From contig JANXQO010000004.1 of NCBI GenBank assembly GCA_025353485.1, positions 1-54,563 on the forward strand: 54,563 nt of DNA. The letters run 5' to 3'. Made by a program: the position numbers and the translations under genes. A model generated the notes under the pieces. It did not search any database, had not been told where the DNA came from, and saw only the letters and a program-made list of their open reading frames with translations. Source of the DNA: Chitinophagales bacterium. Lineage in GTDB: Bacteria; Bacteroidota; Bacteroidia; Chitinophagales; Chitinophagaceae. The number at the start of each line of letters is the position of its first letter. Positions within the stretch are counted from its first letter, which is position 1. This document shows positions 1 to 8,690 of this stretch, piece after piece.

Positions 1-1059
1 ATATTTATTGGCTACAAAAAGATCCATTTTATCAGAAGGTAATCTAAGGTCGAATGGTTCGCCTGAAGACATTACCATATCAAAGCCTGAATTTAAGCGG
101 TTAAATTCTATGATATCCATAGAAAGGTTTTTTGCAATAATCACTGAATTATATTTTCCGGAAATATTTAAAACATCAGTATTAGTAGCATCTTCCAACG
201 AAACAGTTGATTTAAAAATAGTATTGCCAGCTTTTAAGGTTGTATGGTCCATATTGGCGGAAGTGTTATTATCAACAGCTTCCATAATATAATGCGTAGC
301 AATAAATTTCTTTACATGATTCCTTGATTCTGTCGGCAAATAATATTGCAATGCCCAAAAATTTCTCGATCCGCTTTGCCTTATAGCGCTGTAAACTCTG
401 CCTGGGCCGCCATTATACGCTGCAATTACAAGCAACCAATCTTTTAAATCTTTATACAAAGTGAGCAAATATCTTGCAGCAGCATTAGTGCTTTTAAAGT
501 AATCTGTTCTTTCATCAATAAAGCCATTAACCTGTAAACCATAATCTTTTGCTGTGTAACTCATAAATTGCCATGGTCCTTTGGCGCCTACCCAGGATTT
601 TGCATTTGAATTTAAATCGCTTTCAATAACTGCCAGGTATTTTAATTCTTTTGGTAAACCATATTGAGAAAAGATATTATCAATGAAATTAAATTTTAAA
701 GTTGCTGTACTTTTTAATTTTTGAAGATAGCTGCCATGTGCCTGCAAATAATCCTGCATATATATTTCTGCGTATGGATTTACCTGAGATGAATAAGGCA
801 TTGTAGAATTATAGGAATAATTTTTAAAAAGATTTTTAAAGCCATATTTAGTTTCCTGACTTAGGTATTGGATCTTTTCTTTTTTAGGGAGTTCCCGTGA
901 TTTTAAAATTTCATTAATAGTTTCATCCCCGGCATCAGAAGATTTAACAATGGTATCCGCAGGTATTTTTTGCAAAAGATTTTTACCTTCAAAATTTTTT
1001 GCAGAAGAATTGTACTGAAATACAATTAATAAAAAAGATATGGATAGTATTTTCCTCAT
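1..1059 (-). CDS. Membrane-bound lytic murein transglycosylase (MltD-like), 3' end beyond window
   Basis: Cleaves peptidoglycan glycan strands in the periplasm, by family. The frame is open from the start codon at 1059 to the window edge (353 codons). It begins with a signal peptide (about residues 1-20). The SLT domain shows ESDLNSNAKSWVGAKGPWQF, with Glu146 as the expected catalytic acid, then AAYNGGPGRV and the TESRNHVKKF segment typical of MltD. LysM repeats usually follow, but that part lies outside the window. The start overlaps the gatA stop by 4 bases (ATGA), so the two are probably translationally coupled. The family call is firm; the full length is not visible. Confidence 0.93.
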   Translation of the reverse strand, partial: MRKILSISFLLIVFQYNSSAKNFEGKNLLQKIPADTIVKSSDAGDETINEILKSRELPKKEKIQYLSQETKYGFKNLFKNYSYNSTMPYSSQVNPYAEIYMQDYLQAHGSYLQKLKSTATLKFNFIDNIFSQYGLPKELKYLAVIESDLNSNAKSWVGAKGPWQFMSYTAKDYGLQVNGFIDERTDYFKSTNAAARYLLTLYKDLKDWLLVIAAYNGGPGRVYSAIRQSGSRNFWALQYYLPTESRNHVKKFIATHYIMEAVDNNTSANMDHTTLKAGNTIFKSTVSLEDATNTDVLNISGKYNSVIIAKNLSMDIIEFNRLNSGFDMVMSSGEPFDLRLPSDKMDLFVANKY

Positions 1060-2492
1060 GCTGTTTTATGATCCCTTAATATCCTGTCAGAAATTTGAAG
1101 TAAAGTTACTTCATTGTATTTATCTGACATAATCTGAACCCCGAAAGGCATGTTATTACTATGTTTAAATAATGGGATAGAGATAGCCGGAATACCTGTG
1201 AGATTTGCAAATACGGTATAAATATCAGCCAGGTACGTTGCTACGGGATCTTTTTCCATTGCGCCAATACTTAACGCAGTGGCAGGTACTGTTGGTATAA
1301 GGATGGCATCAAAATCTTTGAATATTTTTTCTGTTTGGTTAACCAATAGCCTTCTTATCTGCTGGGCTTTGGTAAAATATGCCTCATAATAACCTGAGCT
1401 TAAAACAAAAGTTCCCAGCATTATTCTGCGTTTCACTTCTTTTCCAAAACCCTTTGTACGGGTTTTAGTATACATATCTGTAAGATCGGTACCGGATGTT
1501 TCCCTTTTACCAAAACGTACCCCATCGTACCGGGACAGATTGCTTGATGCTTCTGCAGTGGCTAAAACATAATAGGCAGGCACAATATAATCCAACAATT
1601 CAAAATTAATTCCCTTTACTTCATGACCATCTGCGCTTAATTTTTTAATAAGATCTTCAATGTTTTTTTTTATATCCTGATCAAGAGAAGGATGATCCAA
1701 AGCATTTTTAAAATAGGCAAATTTATATTTTGAATTATTATGAGAGGATGCATTAAATTTTTCTAACTTTTTATTGGATACCGTACTATCATATTCATCT
1801 GCTCCCGAAATAATTTCTAATACTAAAGCCACATCTTCAATATTATTTCCAAAAATTCCGATCTGGTCAAAAGAGGAGGCGTATGCAATTAATCCATGCC
1901 TTGATATTCTTCCATAAGTAGGTTTTAAACCAATTATTCCGCAAAAATCTGCAGGTTGTCTTACCGAACCACCTGTATCACTTCCAAGGCTTATCATACA
2001 CAAACCCGCCTGAGCTGCAACAGCTGAACCACCCGAAGATCCGCCCGGGACCTTTGTTTCGTCCAATGTATTTAATACTTTTCCATAAGCAGAATTTTCA
2101 TTAGTGCTGCCCATTGCAAATTCATCACAATTACAATTGCCAATGATTATTGCATCTTCAGCCAATAATTTTTCTACTGCAGTTGAACTATAAACAGAGG
2201 TAAAGTCTTTTAAAATATTGGAAGCAGCACTTATTTTATGACCCTTATAACAGATAACATCTTTAAGTGCTACAATAACTCCGTGAAGTTTTCCTAACGA
2301 TTCTCCGTTATTTCTTTTCGTATCTAAAGCCTTCGCTCTTTGTATACTTTCTTCTGTATATACTTCAATAAAAGCATTCAGATGTTTGAAGGCTTCGATC
2401 CTGTTAAGAAAATATTTTACAACATTCTCACAACCGTTTTTATCGTTTGCAAGTTGCTGAAAGTATTGTAGTATAGTTTTGTTTTGGTACAA
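1056..2492 (-). CDS. gatA: Asp-tRNA(Asn)/Glu-tRNA(Gln) amidotransferase subunit A
   Basis: The glutaminase subunit of GatCAB, which converts Glu-tRNA(Gln) or Asp-tRNA(Asn) to the amidated form. The 478-residue length is normal. The amidase signature is complete: Lys77 (in VALKDVIC), Ser152 (in PGGSSGGSAVAA) and Ser176 (in SDTGGSVRQP). Their spacing matches the catalytic Lys-Ser-Ser triad known for this family. It follows tatA after a hairpin and overlaps the downstream transglycosylase by 4 bases. No gatB or gatC is in the window, which is usual when these genes are dispersed. Confidence 0.97.
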   Translation of the reverse strand: MYQNKTILQYFQQLANDKNGCENVVKYFLNRIEAFKHLNAFIEVYTEESIQRAKALDTKRNNGESLGKLHGVIVALKDVICYKGHKISAASNILKDFTSVYSSTAVEKLLAEDAIIIGNCNCDEFAMGSTNENSAYGKVLNTLDETKVPGGSSGGSAVAAQAGLCMISLGSDTGGSVRQPADFCGIIGLKPTYGRISRHGLIAYASSFDQIGIFGNNIEDVALVLEIISGADEYDSTVSNKKLEKFNASSHNNSKYKFAYFKNALDHPSLDQDIKKNIEDLIKKLSADGHEVKGINFELLDYIVPAYYVLATAEASSNLSRYDGVRFGKRETSGTDLTDMYTKTRTKGFGKEVKRRIMLGTFVLSSGYYEAYFTKAQQIRRLLVNQTEKIFKDFDAILIPTVPATALSIGAMEKDPVATYLADIYTVFANLTGIPAISIPLFKHSNNMPFGVQIMSDKYNEVTLLQISDRILRDHKTA

Positions 2493-2510
2493 TTTATCAG
2501 ATAGTTATTA

Positions 2511-2566
2511 ATAAAAATCGGCTGAAATGCAGGAAAATCCAGATGGATATCGAACACTTCAGCCGA
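2511..2566 (-). terminator. Hairpin with T-run after tatA
   Basis: TCGGCTGAA (2518-2526) and TTCAGCCGA (2558-2566) form a perfect 9-bp stem. The 31-base loop holds a small inner stem (ATCC/GGAT). On the minus strand the stem is followed by TTTTT. It fits an intrinsic terminator or attenuator between tatA and gatA, though the loop is larger than usual. Confidence 0.6.
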
Positions 2567-2584
2567 ATCTATTTTAAAAATAAT

Positions 2585-2917
2585 TTATTTAGGCAATTCA
2601 GTTTGATATTGCGTTTGCTGTGCCTGCTGTGCCTGTTGCACTTTTTCCTGTGCCTGCAATACTTTTTCCTGTGCCTGTTTTAATTCAAGTTCGGCATCTT
2701 GTTCTTTTTTATCTTTATCGCTCATGCCGGCTTCAATCTCATTTTTTACATTCGTTTTAGCATCATTAAATTCACGAACGCCGCGTCCAATTCCTCTCAT
2801 CAGATCAGGAATTTTTTTGCCTCCAAAAAATAATAAAACAACTAAAAGAATTAATATCCATTCAGAGCCGCCAGGCATGGAAAGAAGAAAATAAGTGTTT
2901 AAAAATGTAAGTAACAT
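2585..2917 (-). CDS. tatA: Sec-independent translocase protein TatA
   Basis: Pore-forming subunit of the twin-arginine translocase in the inner membrane. The 110 residues begin with a short periplasmic end, then one membrane helix ([12 protein letters not shown], about 20-32). The hallmark hinge [20 protein letters not shown] and an amphipathic helix follow. The C-terminal third is a low-complexity [12 protein letters not shown] repeat, longer than needed for function. A TATCTTTG promoter box lies 20 bases upstream. TatC is not in the window. A possible client, the DUF1501 protein with an RRDFI signal, is encoded at 16355. Confidence 0.95.
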   Translation of the reverse strand: MLLTFLNTYFLLSMPGGSEWILILLVVLLFFGGKKIPDLMRGIGRGVREFNDAKTNVKNEIEAGMSDKDKKEQDAELELKQAQEKVLQAQEKVQQAQQAQQTQYQTELPK

Positions 2918-2936
2918 AGTTTTAAAATTATAAGTT

Positions 2937-2944
2937 CAAAGATA
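2937..2944 (-). promoter_or_regulatory. Bacteroidota-type -7 box before tatA
   Basis: Minus-strand TATCTTTG exactly fits TAnnTTTG, the -7 consensus read by the Bacteroidota primary sigma factor, and ends 19 bases before the tatA ATG. No clear TTG-type -33 box was seen. Confidence 0.65.
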
Positions 2945-3035
2945 CAGTATTATTAAATAGCGGGTTTATAGATCTATTTAAATACAAATCGTTTAATAAC
3001 TTACGGAAAATTTAAAGTGCAGGATGCAGGGTAAA

Positions 3036-3158
3036 TTATTTTATATACGTTTTGCCGCATTTTGCTTTACCGTTTGCAGCTTCATAAGGAGAAATTCCCC
3101 GGGCACAACTGCCTAAGATTAATACTATGAGAATTGTGATAATTAGTGATTTTTTCAA
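3036..3158 (-). CDS. Tiny lipoprotein (40 aa), TTG start
   Basis: A 40-residue frame starting at TTG (3156-3158) and ending in TAA. It opens with two lysines, a hydrophobic stretch (LIITILIVLIL) and a lipobox LGSC. The mature part would be about 23 residues (CARGISPYEAANGKAKCGKT), with a second cysteine. This is a classic lipoprotein signal, so the frame is probably real despite its size. It lies between the rplS terminator and the tatA promoter. Small CARGxxxxxAAxGKAKCG lipoproteins occur in related genomes as far as I recall; their role is unknown. No ATG lies in frame upstream. Confidence 0.6.
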   Translation of the reverse strand: MKKSLIITILIVLILGSCARGISPYEAANGKAKCGKTYIK

Positions 3159-3189
3159 GGGCGTCAGGTTTAATAGAGGTCAATATTAA

Positions 3190-3220
3190 ATAAAAAACCG
3201 AAAGCCTCATAGTTTTCGGT
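3190..3220 (-). terminator. Intrinsic terminator of rplS
   Basis: ACCGAAA (3197-3203) pairs with TTTCGGT (3214-3220) around a 10-base loop. On the minus strand the stem is followed by TTTTTTATTT, just after the rplS stop at 3247. Confidence 0.75.
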
Positions 3221-3246
3221 GCAAATTTTATAAATCCATTAAGATA

Positions 3247-3597
3247 TTATTTCATTCTTTTTTCCCTTATACGGGCACTTTTGCCACTTCTTTCACGCAG
3301 GAAATACAATTTTGCACGGCGTACTTTACCAACTTTATGCAGTTGTATGCTGTCAATATTAGGAGAGAATAACGGGAACAAACGTTCAACACCAATACCA
3401 TCGCTTATTTTGCGCACAGTGAATGTTGCAGTACCGCCTTCGCCCTGGCGTTTAATAACATCTCCTTTAAAACTCTGGATACGCTCTTTAGTACCTTCCT
3501 GAATTTTATAGTTAACCGTGATATTGTCGCCGGCTTTAAATTTTGGCAGTTCTTTTTTTACAGTTAATTGTTCGTGAACAAAGGCTACAGCATCCAT
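3247..3597 (-). CDS. rplS: 50S ribosomal protein L19
   Basis: Structural protein at the 30S/50S interface of the ribosome. The 116 residues match the family length. The whole chain carries the conserved L19 pattern: [13 protein letters not shown], then [32 protein letters not shown] and [20 protein letters not shown]. It is monocistronic: its own promoter box lies 20 bases upstream and a terminator follows. The usual partner trmD is not adjacent. Confidence 0.98.
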   Translation of the reverse strand: MDAVAFVHEQLTVKKELPKFKAGDNITVNYKIQEGTKERIQSFKGDVIKRQGEGGTATFTVRKISDGIGVERLFPLFSPNIDSIQLHKVGKVRRAKLYFLRERSGKSARIREKRMK

Positions 3598-3616
3598 GAC
3601 TTTTATTTTAAGAGCG

Positions 3617-3624
3617 CAAAGGTA
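3617..3624 (-). promoter_or_regulatory. -7 box before rplS
   Basis: Minus-strand TACCTTTG (TAnnTTTG) ends 19 bases before the rplS ATG. Confidence 0.65.
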
Positions 3625-3637
3625 AGGAAAAGTTTAT

Positions 3638-5200
3638 TTATCTCGCCATGTTTACAGCTCTCTTTTCTCTAATTACCGTAACCTTAATCTGTCCGGGATA
3701 CGTCATTTCAGTTTGAATTTTTTGTGCTATCTCAAAACTTAACTTATCACTATCGCCGTCAGATACTTTATCTGCTTCAACAATTACCCTTAATTCACGA
3801 CCTGCTTGTATGGCATAGGCTTTTTCAACTCCGGGATATGCTAATGCAAGATTTTCAAGATCCTTGATGCGTTGCAGATATTGCTGCATTATTTCCCTGC
3901 GTGCGCCTGGTCTTGCGCCACTCATGGAATCACATGCTTGAACAATCGGCGAGATAACATATTGCATTTCTACCTCATCATGGTGAGCGCCGATAGCATT
4001 ACAAACTGCAGGGTTTTCTCCATATTTTTCTGCCAGCTTCATCCCCAGTAAAGCATGGCTTAATTCTGTTTCTTCATCAGGCACTTTGCCTATATCATGT
4101 AAAAGACCGGCACGTTTGGCAAGTTTTGCATTCATGCCCAATTCCGCAGCCATAATTCCGCAAAGATTTGCAACCTCACGACTATGCATTAATAAGTTTT
4201 GTCCATACGAAGAACGAAAACGCATCTTACCAACTATACGAACCAACTCTTTATGCAAACCATGAATGCCTAATTCAATTACCGTTCGTTCACCAATCTC
4301 AATAATTTGATCTTCTAATTGTTTACGTGTTTTTTCTACTACTTCCTCAATACGGGCAGGATGAATTCTTCCATCAGTAACAAGGCGTTGTAAAGAAAGC
4401 CTGGCAATCTCACGGCGCAATGGATCGAATGATGAAAGAATGATCGCTTCAGGCGTGTCATCAACAATAAGATCTACGCCGGTGGCCGCTTCTATAGCAC
4501 GGATGTTTCGTCCTTCACGGCCAATGATTGAGCCTTTTATTTCATCGCTTTCAAGATTGAAAACAGTGATAGCATTTTCAATTGCCTGCTCTGCCGCTGT
4601 ACGTTGTATGGTTTGAATAATTAATTTTCTTGCTTCCTTATTTGCCCTGAGTTTTGCATCGTCAATTATTTCCTGCTGAATACTGAGTGCCTGGGAATGT
4701 GCTTCCTGTTTAAGGCTTTCTATTAATTGTGCCTTTGCTTCTTCAGCAGAAAGACCTGCAACTTTTTCAAGCCTGCGGATGTGTTCTTCCTGGTGCTTTT
4801 CAAGTTCAGTACGTTTAATATTTACCACTTCAGTTTGGCGGGTAAGATTTTCTTTTATAACCTCATTGTCTTTAATGAGTTTGGCAATACCCTGATCTTT
4901 TTGATTTACGGATTGTTCTTTTTGCTTAAGGCGGTTCTCAGCTTCACTCAATTTCTGGTTGCGTTGAAGCGCTTCTTTATCATGGTCAGCCTTTAATTGA
5001 ACGAAAGACTCCCTTGCTTCCAGCAGTTTTTCTTTTTTTAATGTTTCGGCCTGTGTTTTTGCGTCGGAAATAATTTTTTGTGCCTGTTGGTCTGCTTCTT
5101 CTATCTGTTTTTTTGTGTTTTTTGCAAATAGGAATTTACCCAGTAGAATGCCTATTATTAATGCGGCTGCACCAATTATTATTGGAATTATTTGTGTCAT
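3638..5200 (-). CDS. rny: Ribonuclease Y
   Basis: Membrane-anchored endoribonuclease that starts mRNA decay. The 520 residues show an N-terminal membrane helix (about 4-22: [20 protein letters not shown]), then a long charged coiled coil (about 30-200). The KH domain has the [21 protein letters not shown] pattern. The HD domain has [21 protein letters not shown] and GAHHDEVE metal ligands. Length and order match the family. A near-consensus promoter box lies at 5277-5284. Confidence 0.97.
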   Translation of the reverse strand: MTQIIPIIIGAAALIIGILLGKFLFAKNTKKQIEEADQQAQKIISDAKTQAETLKKEKLLEARESFVQLKADHDKEALQRNQKLSEAENRLKQKEQSVNQKDQGIAKLIKDNEVIKENLTRQTEVVNIKRTELEKHQEEHIRRLEKVAGLSAEEAKAQLIESLKQEAHSQALSIQQEIIDDAKLRANKEARKLIIQTIQRTAAEQAIENAITVFNLESDEIKGSIIGREGRNIRAIEAATGVDLIVDDTPEAIILSSFDPLRREIARLSLQRLVTDGRIHPARIEEVVEKTRKQLEDQIIEIGERTVIELGIHGLHKELVRIVGKMRFRSSYGQNLLMHSREVANLCGIMAAELGMNAKLAKRAGLLHDIGKVPDEETELSHALLGMKLAEKYGENPAVCNAIGAHHDEVEMQYVISPIVQACDSMSGARPGARREIMQQYLQRIKDLENLALAYPGVEKAYAIQAGRELRVIVEADKVSDGDSDKLSFEIAQKIQTEMTYPGQIKVTVIREKRAVNMAR

Positions 5201-5276
5201 TGATAGTTAATTTTTTAAAACGGTTCATAATCTTTTACTACTTTATCCGCTTACTCAAATGAGAATCGTGATGAAA

Positions 5277-5284
5277 CGAAGATA
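5277..5284 (-). promoter_or_regulatory. Near-consensus -7 box before rny
   Basis: Minus-strand TATCTTCG differs at one base from TAnnTTTG. The same variant lies before pyrD (12927-12934). It is 76 bases upstream of the rny ATG. Confidence 0.4.
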
Positions 5285-5325
5285 AATAAAAACTGTGGAA
5301 ATTAATTGACAACATCAAGAGGGCA

Positions 5326-5613
5326 TTAGAGAGCCTTATCTATTTGTTGCTCTATGCCCAATAGTATTTTTTCAAATTCACTTTCCATTTGCTGGTTGTT
5401 TCCGCCTGCCGCAGCCAGGGTGGCGTACCATATTAAAACCATTGCAATATAATCCTGCATATCTTTTCCGGCAAATTCAGTTTTAAATTCAATTATTTTA
5501 TCATTGATTATTTTTAAGGTCTTCCGGATTATTTCTTCGTCTTTGGCCAGGCTTTTTATACGATACGTTCTGTCGCCGATGAGAATATTTATTGGTATTA
5601 GTTGTTCGTCCAT
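5326..5613 (-). CDS. zapA: Cell division protein ZapA
   Basis: Stabilises FtsZ filaments at the division ring, by family. The 95-residue protein starts with IPINILIGDRTYRIKSLAKDEE, the ZapA N-terminal fold that wraps FtsZ. A helical region that dimerises follows (about 40-95). It sits 2 bases after a 95-residue coiled-coil gene, which itself overlaps the pheT stop, so pheT and both division genes probably share one transcript. Confidence 0.88.
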   Translation of the reverse strand: MDEQLIPINILIGDRTYRIKSLAKDEEIIRKTLKIINDKIIEFKTEFAGKDMQDYIAMVLIWYATLAAAGGNNQQMESEFEKILLGIEQQIDKAL

Positions 5614-5615
5614 AA

Positions 5616-5903
5616 TTAATCACTTAGCAATCCAATGCATTTATCAATCTCTTTTATATACTGGTTAATCCGTTTTTCAAATTCTTTTTGATCAGCTTCA
5701 GTCATTTGACCGGAGGAGGCTTTTAAAATATCAACTTTTTGATCAAGCTCTTGCAAGGTTGTTTTATAGTTCTCTTCTTTTTGTAAAAGCTTTTTTAGTT
5801 CTTCCTTTAAATTGTCGTTCTCTTTTTTTATAGCCGCATATTTTTTTAATAACTGCTGGAGTTTTTCAGTAACTGATTTTATATGTGCTTCCAGATTATC
5901 CAT
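5616..5903 (-). CDS. Coiled-coil protein, ZapB-like (unnamed)
   Basis: A 95-residue protein that is almost entirely heptad-repeat helix (AIKKENDNLKEELKKLLQKE), with no signal peptide or membrane segment. The ATG overlaps the pheT TAA by one base (TAATG), and zapA follows after 2 bases. ZapB of enterobacteria is also a small coiled coil that binds ZapA, so this may be an analogue at the division site. That role is inference from shape and position only. Confidence 0.75.
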   Translation of the reverse strand: MDNLEAHIKSVTEKLQQLLKKYAAIKKENDNLKEELKKLLQKEENYKTTLQELDQKVDILKASSGQMTEADQKEFEKRINQYIKEIDKCIGLLSD

Positions 5904-8320
5904 TAGGAGGTTCTTATTTCTGCGGCTAATTCTTTTTCATAAGATACAATTATTTTATTCATCATACTGTCAATTTCTTTATCTGTAAGTGTTTTTTCTT
6001 TATCAGAAAAAGTAAAACTGATTGCAAGAGACCTTTTATCTATTCCTAATTTTTCACTTTCAAAAATATCAAACAATTTAATTTTAACCAGCCTGGCGAT
6101 AGTTAAACCCTTCGTCAATCTTTCCACATTTTCGTAAGAAATGTTTTTGTTTACAATCATGGAAATATCTCTTTGTGCTTCAGGGTATTTTGATATTTCA
6201 GAAAATTCAATTTTTATTTTTTTTGCGGCAGAGGTTAGTTTTTCCCAATATATATCAGCAAAAAAAACAGGCTGTTTTATTGAGAATTGTTCAAGTTTAT
6301 TTTTGGCTACTGAATTTAGTTGTGCAACCAATTCATCGTTAATAAATGCATTTACAGAAGAATTAAAAACTTTAAAATCTGTATTACCAATCTCTGATAA
6401 CTGAAATATTTTTTCGCAAACGCCTTTCACAAAATAGATGTCTGCTTTGGTTTCTTTTTCTCTCCAGCCAGTCTGATTTTTATTTCCGGAAGCATATAAA
6501 CATAAATGTTCTTCTTCATGGTATTCTCCTATGGCTGAAGTTGAATACGCTTTTCCAAATTCAAATAAAATCAGGTTATTGTTTTTATGATTGATATTAT
6601 GTGCCAGGCATTCCAAACCCGTTTCTAAAAGAGATGGCCGCATAACATCCAGTTCTACACTAATATTGTTAAGAAGATTTACGGTAGATTGTAAAACATT
6701 TTTTTCATAATAGGCACTGTTGGTAATTGAGTTAGTAATAATTTCTGAAAACCCCAACCCAATTAAATAGTTGGCAATTTTTTCTTTATGTGAAACTTCA
6801 AATCCTGTAGTTTCCACTGCCGGTGAAATGGTAATAGCCGATGGAATTTCAACATTATCATACCCATCTATCCGCATTATTTCTTCAATAATATCTGCTG
6901 GTAAATTAATATCCGGTTTACTGAAAGGCACTGCAATGCGTAAGTCATCCAATCCTTCTTTCCGTATCTCAAAATCAAGGCTGGTTAAAATATTTTTTAT
7001 GGTATCAGGGTGATAATTTTTTCCACTGATTTTTTTCAGATAATGATTTTTTAAAACAACTTCTGTTTTCTCTTTCGGGTTTGGATATATGTCAACAATA
7101 CCGGATGATATTTCTCCACCAGCTATTTCTTTTATCATCATCGCTGCTCTTTTAAGAACAGTAACTGTATTGCTTATATCTACACCTTTTTCAAAACGGC
7201 TTGATGCATCAGTTCTTAAATTATGCCGCAATGAAGTTCTTCTGATTGACTTCGGTTGAAACCATGCGCTTTCTAAAAAAATATTTTTAGTTAATTCTTT
7301 TACACCACTTTTAATTCCGCCAAAAACACCACCAAAGCACATGGCCTCTTCGTCTCCGTTACATATCATCAGATCTTCAGTATTCAATTTTCTTTCTTTC
7401 TCATCTAAGGTTATAAAAGAAGCTCCCTCTGAAAGATTTTTTACAATTATTTTATTTCCTTTTATTTCCTCAGCATCAAAAGCATGTAGAGGTTGCCCCG
7501 TTTCATGCAGAATAAAATTAGTAATGTCCACTATATTATTAATTGGACGAATACCAATGCTTTTTAATTTTTGCTGCAGCCATTTAGGGCTTTCCGTAAC
7601 TTTAATATTGCTGATACTTACGCCTGAATAACGCTGACAGGCTTCTTTGTTTTCTATGATAACTTCAATTGGCAATGAATGGTTATTAACTTTAAAATTA
7701 TTTTTAAAAGGAGATTTTATGGGAGCACTCTTTTTATTATGGTGGGATAAATAAGCATACACATCTTTAGCCACACCCAAATGGCTCATTGCGTCCATCC
7801 GGTTTGGAGTAATCCCCAATTCAAATATCCAGTCTGAATAAGTATCAAAATATTCGGAAGCTTTACTGCCAACTTCAACATCATCCGGTAAAACTATAAT
7901 TCCTTCATGGCTTTCTCCAATTCCTATCTCATCTTCAGCGCATATCATCCCCTGGCTTTCATAACCACGGATCTTTGTATTCTTCATTGTAACCGGATCT
8001 CCTTTTAAGGGATGTATTGTTGTACCCGCTTTTGCTACCACTACCTTTTGCCCTGCTGCAACGTTTGGTGCGCCGCAAACAATTTGAAGTGCTTCACCGT
8101 TCCCTGTATTTACCTTTGTTACCTTTAATTTATCTGCATCAGGATGTTTTATACATTCAATTACCTCGCCTATTACTAACCCTTCTAATCCTCCTTTTAT
8201 ATCTTCAAATTTTTCCATGCTTTCTATCTCAAGCCCTACAGAAGTCAGGATGGTGCTTAATTTATGGGGGTTCGGTATCTCCGATAAATATTCACTAAGC
8301 CAATTGTAACTAATTTTCAT
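5903..8320 (-). CDS. pheT: Phenylalanine-tRNA ligase beta subunit
   Basis: Editing and tRNA-binding subunit of the alpha2beta2 PheRS. The 805 residues are the normal length. Visible parts, in order: N-terminal region with NWLSEYL; OB-fold tRNA-binding domain (about 40-155, IGEVIECIKHPDADKLKV); B3/B4 editing domain (about 210-390, with HETGQPLHAFDA); B5 domain (about 400-475); and C-terminal FDX-ACB domain (about 710-804, FSEISKYPEAQRDISMIV). The promoter TATTTTTG lies at 8345-8352. The pheS gene is elsewhere. The stop is shared with the start of the coiled-coil gene. Confidence 0.98.
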   Translation of the reverse strand: MKISYNWLSEYLSEIPNPHKLSTILTSVGLEIESMEKFEDIKGGLEGLVIGEVIECIKHPDADKLKVTKVNTGNGEALQIVCGAPNVAAGQKVVVAKAGTTIHPLKGDPVTMKNTKIRGYESQGMICAEDEIGIGESHEGIIVLPDDVEVGSKASEYFDTYSDWIFELGITPNRMDAMSHLGVAKDVYAYLSHHNKKSAPIKSPFKNNFKVNNHSLPIEVIIENKEACQRYSGVSISNIKVTESPKWLQQKLKSIGIRPINNIVDITNFILHETGQPLHAFDAEEIKGNKIIVKNLSEGASFITLDEKERKLNTEDLMICNGDEEAMCFGGVFGGIKSGVKELTKNIFLESAWFQPKSIRRTSLRHNLRTDASSRFEKGVDISNTVTVLKRAAMMIKEIAGGEISSGIVDIYPNPKEKTEVVLKNHYLKKISGKNYHPDTIKNILTSLDFEIRKEGLDDLRIAVPFSKPDINLPADIIEEIMRIDGYDNVEIPSAITISPAVETTGFEVSHKEKIANYLIGLGFSEIITNSITNSAYYEKNVLQSTVNLLNNISVELDVMRPSLLETGLECLAHNINHKNNNLILFEFGKAYSTSAIGEYHEEEHLCLYASGNKNQTGWREKETKADIYFVKGVCEKIFQLSEIGNTDFKVFNSSVNAFINDELVAQLNSVAKNKLEQFSIKQPVFFADIYWEKLTSAAKKIKIEFSEISKYPEAQRDISMIVNKNISYENVERLTKGLTIARLVKIKLFDIFESEKLGIDKRSLAISFTFSDKEKTLTDKEIDSMMNKIIVSYEKELAAEIRTS

Positions 8321-8344
8321 TCTATATTAATTATAACACTTTTT

Positions 8345-8352
8345 CAAAAATA
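8345..8352 (-). promoter_or_regulatory. -7 box before pheT
   Basis: Minus-strand TATTTTTG fits TAnnTTTG, 25 bases before the pheT ATG. Confidence 0.55.
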
Positions 8353-8690
8353 AGGAAGATGAATGTAAAGACTTGAATTGGTTTTTTAGGAAGGTTTCTC
8401 TATAACAAATAAAATGAATTCAATAACAGGAAATTAGTATTATTTTTCTTCACCTAACTTTGTGAATATCATTAAAAAAGAAACGGAAAAAAAAATTAAA
8501 TTGTGGAGAAACTTAAAATATGTGTTAATAAGCGTGGTTAAATGAGGAAAACTTAGTGAACAGCAATTTGAATAACTTAAGGATAAAGTCTTTATTTTTT
8601 TTAAAATTTTCTCAATTACCTTAGCCGCCCTGTATTCATTTTTTTGCCGGATGAAGCAGTTTATTAACCCTAATAACTTGCAAATTAAAC
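8353..8690. other. Intergenic spacer between pheT and dnaB
   Basis: AT-rich spacer between two divergent genes, with no credible coding frame. A plus-strand TAACTTTG box (8455-8462) fits TAnnTTTG and could drive dnaB with a leader of over 200 bases. TACCTTAG (8619-8626) is a weaker, closer alternative. No riboswitch-like structure was recognised. Confidence 0.4.
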
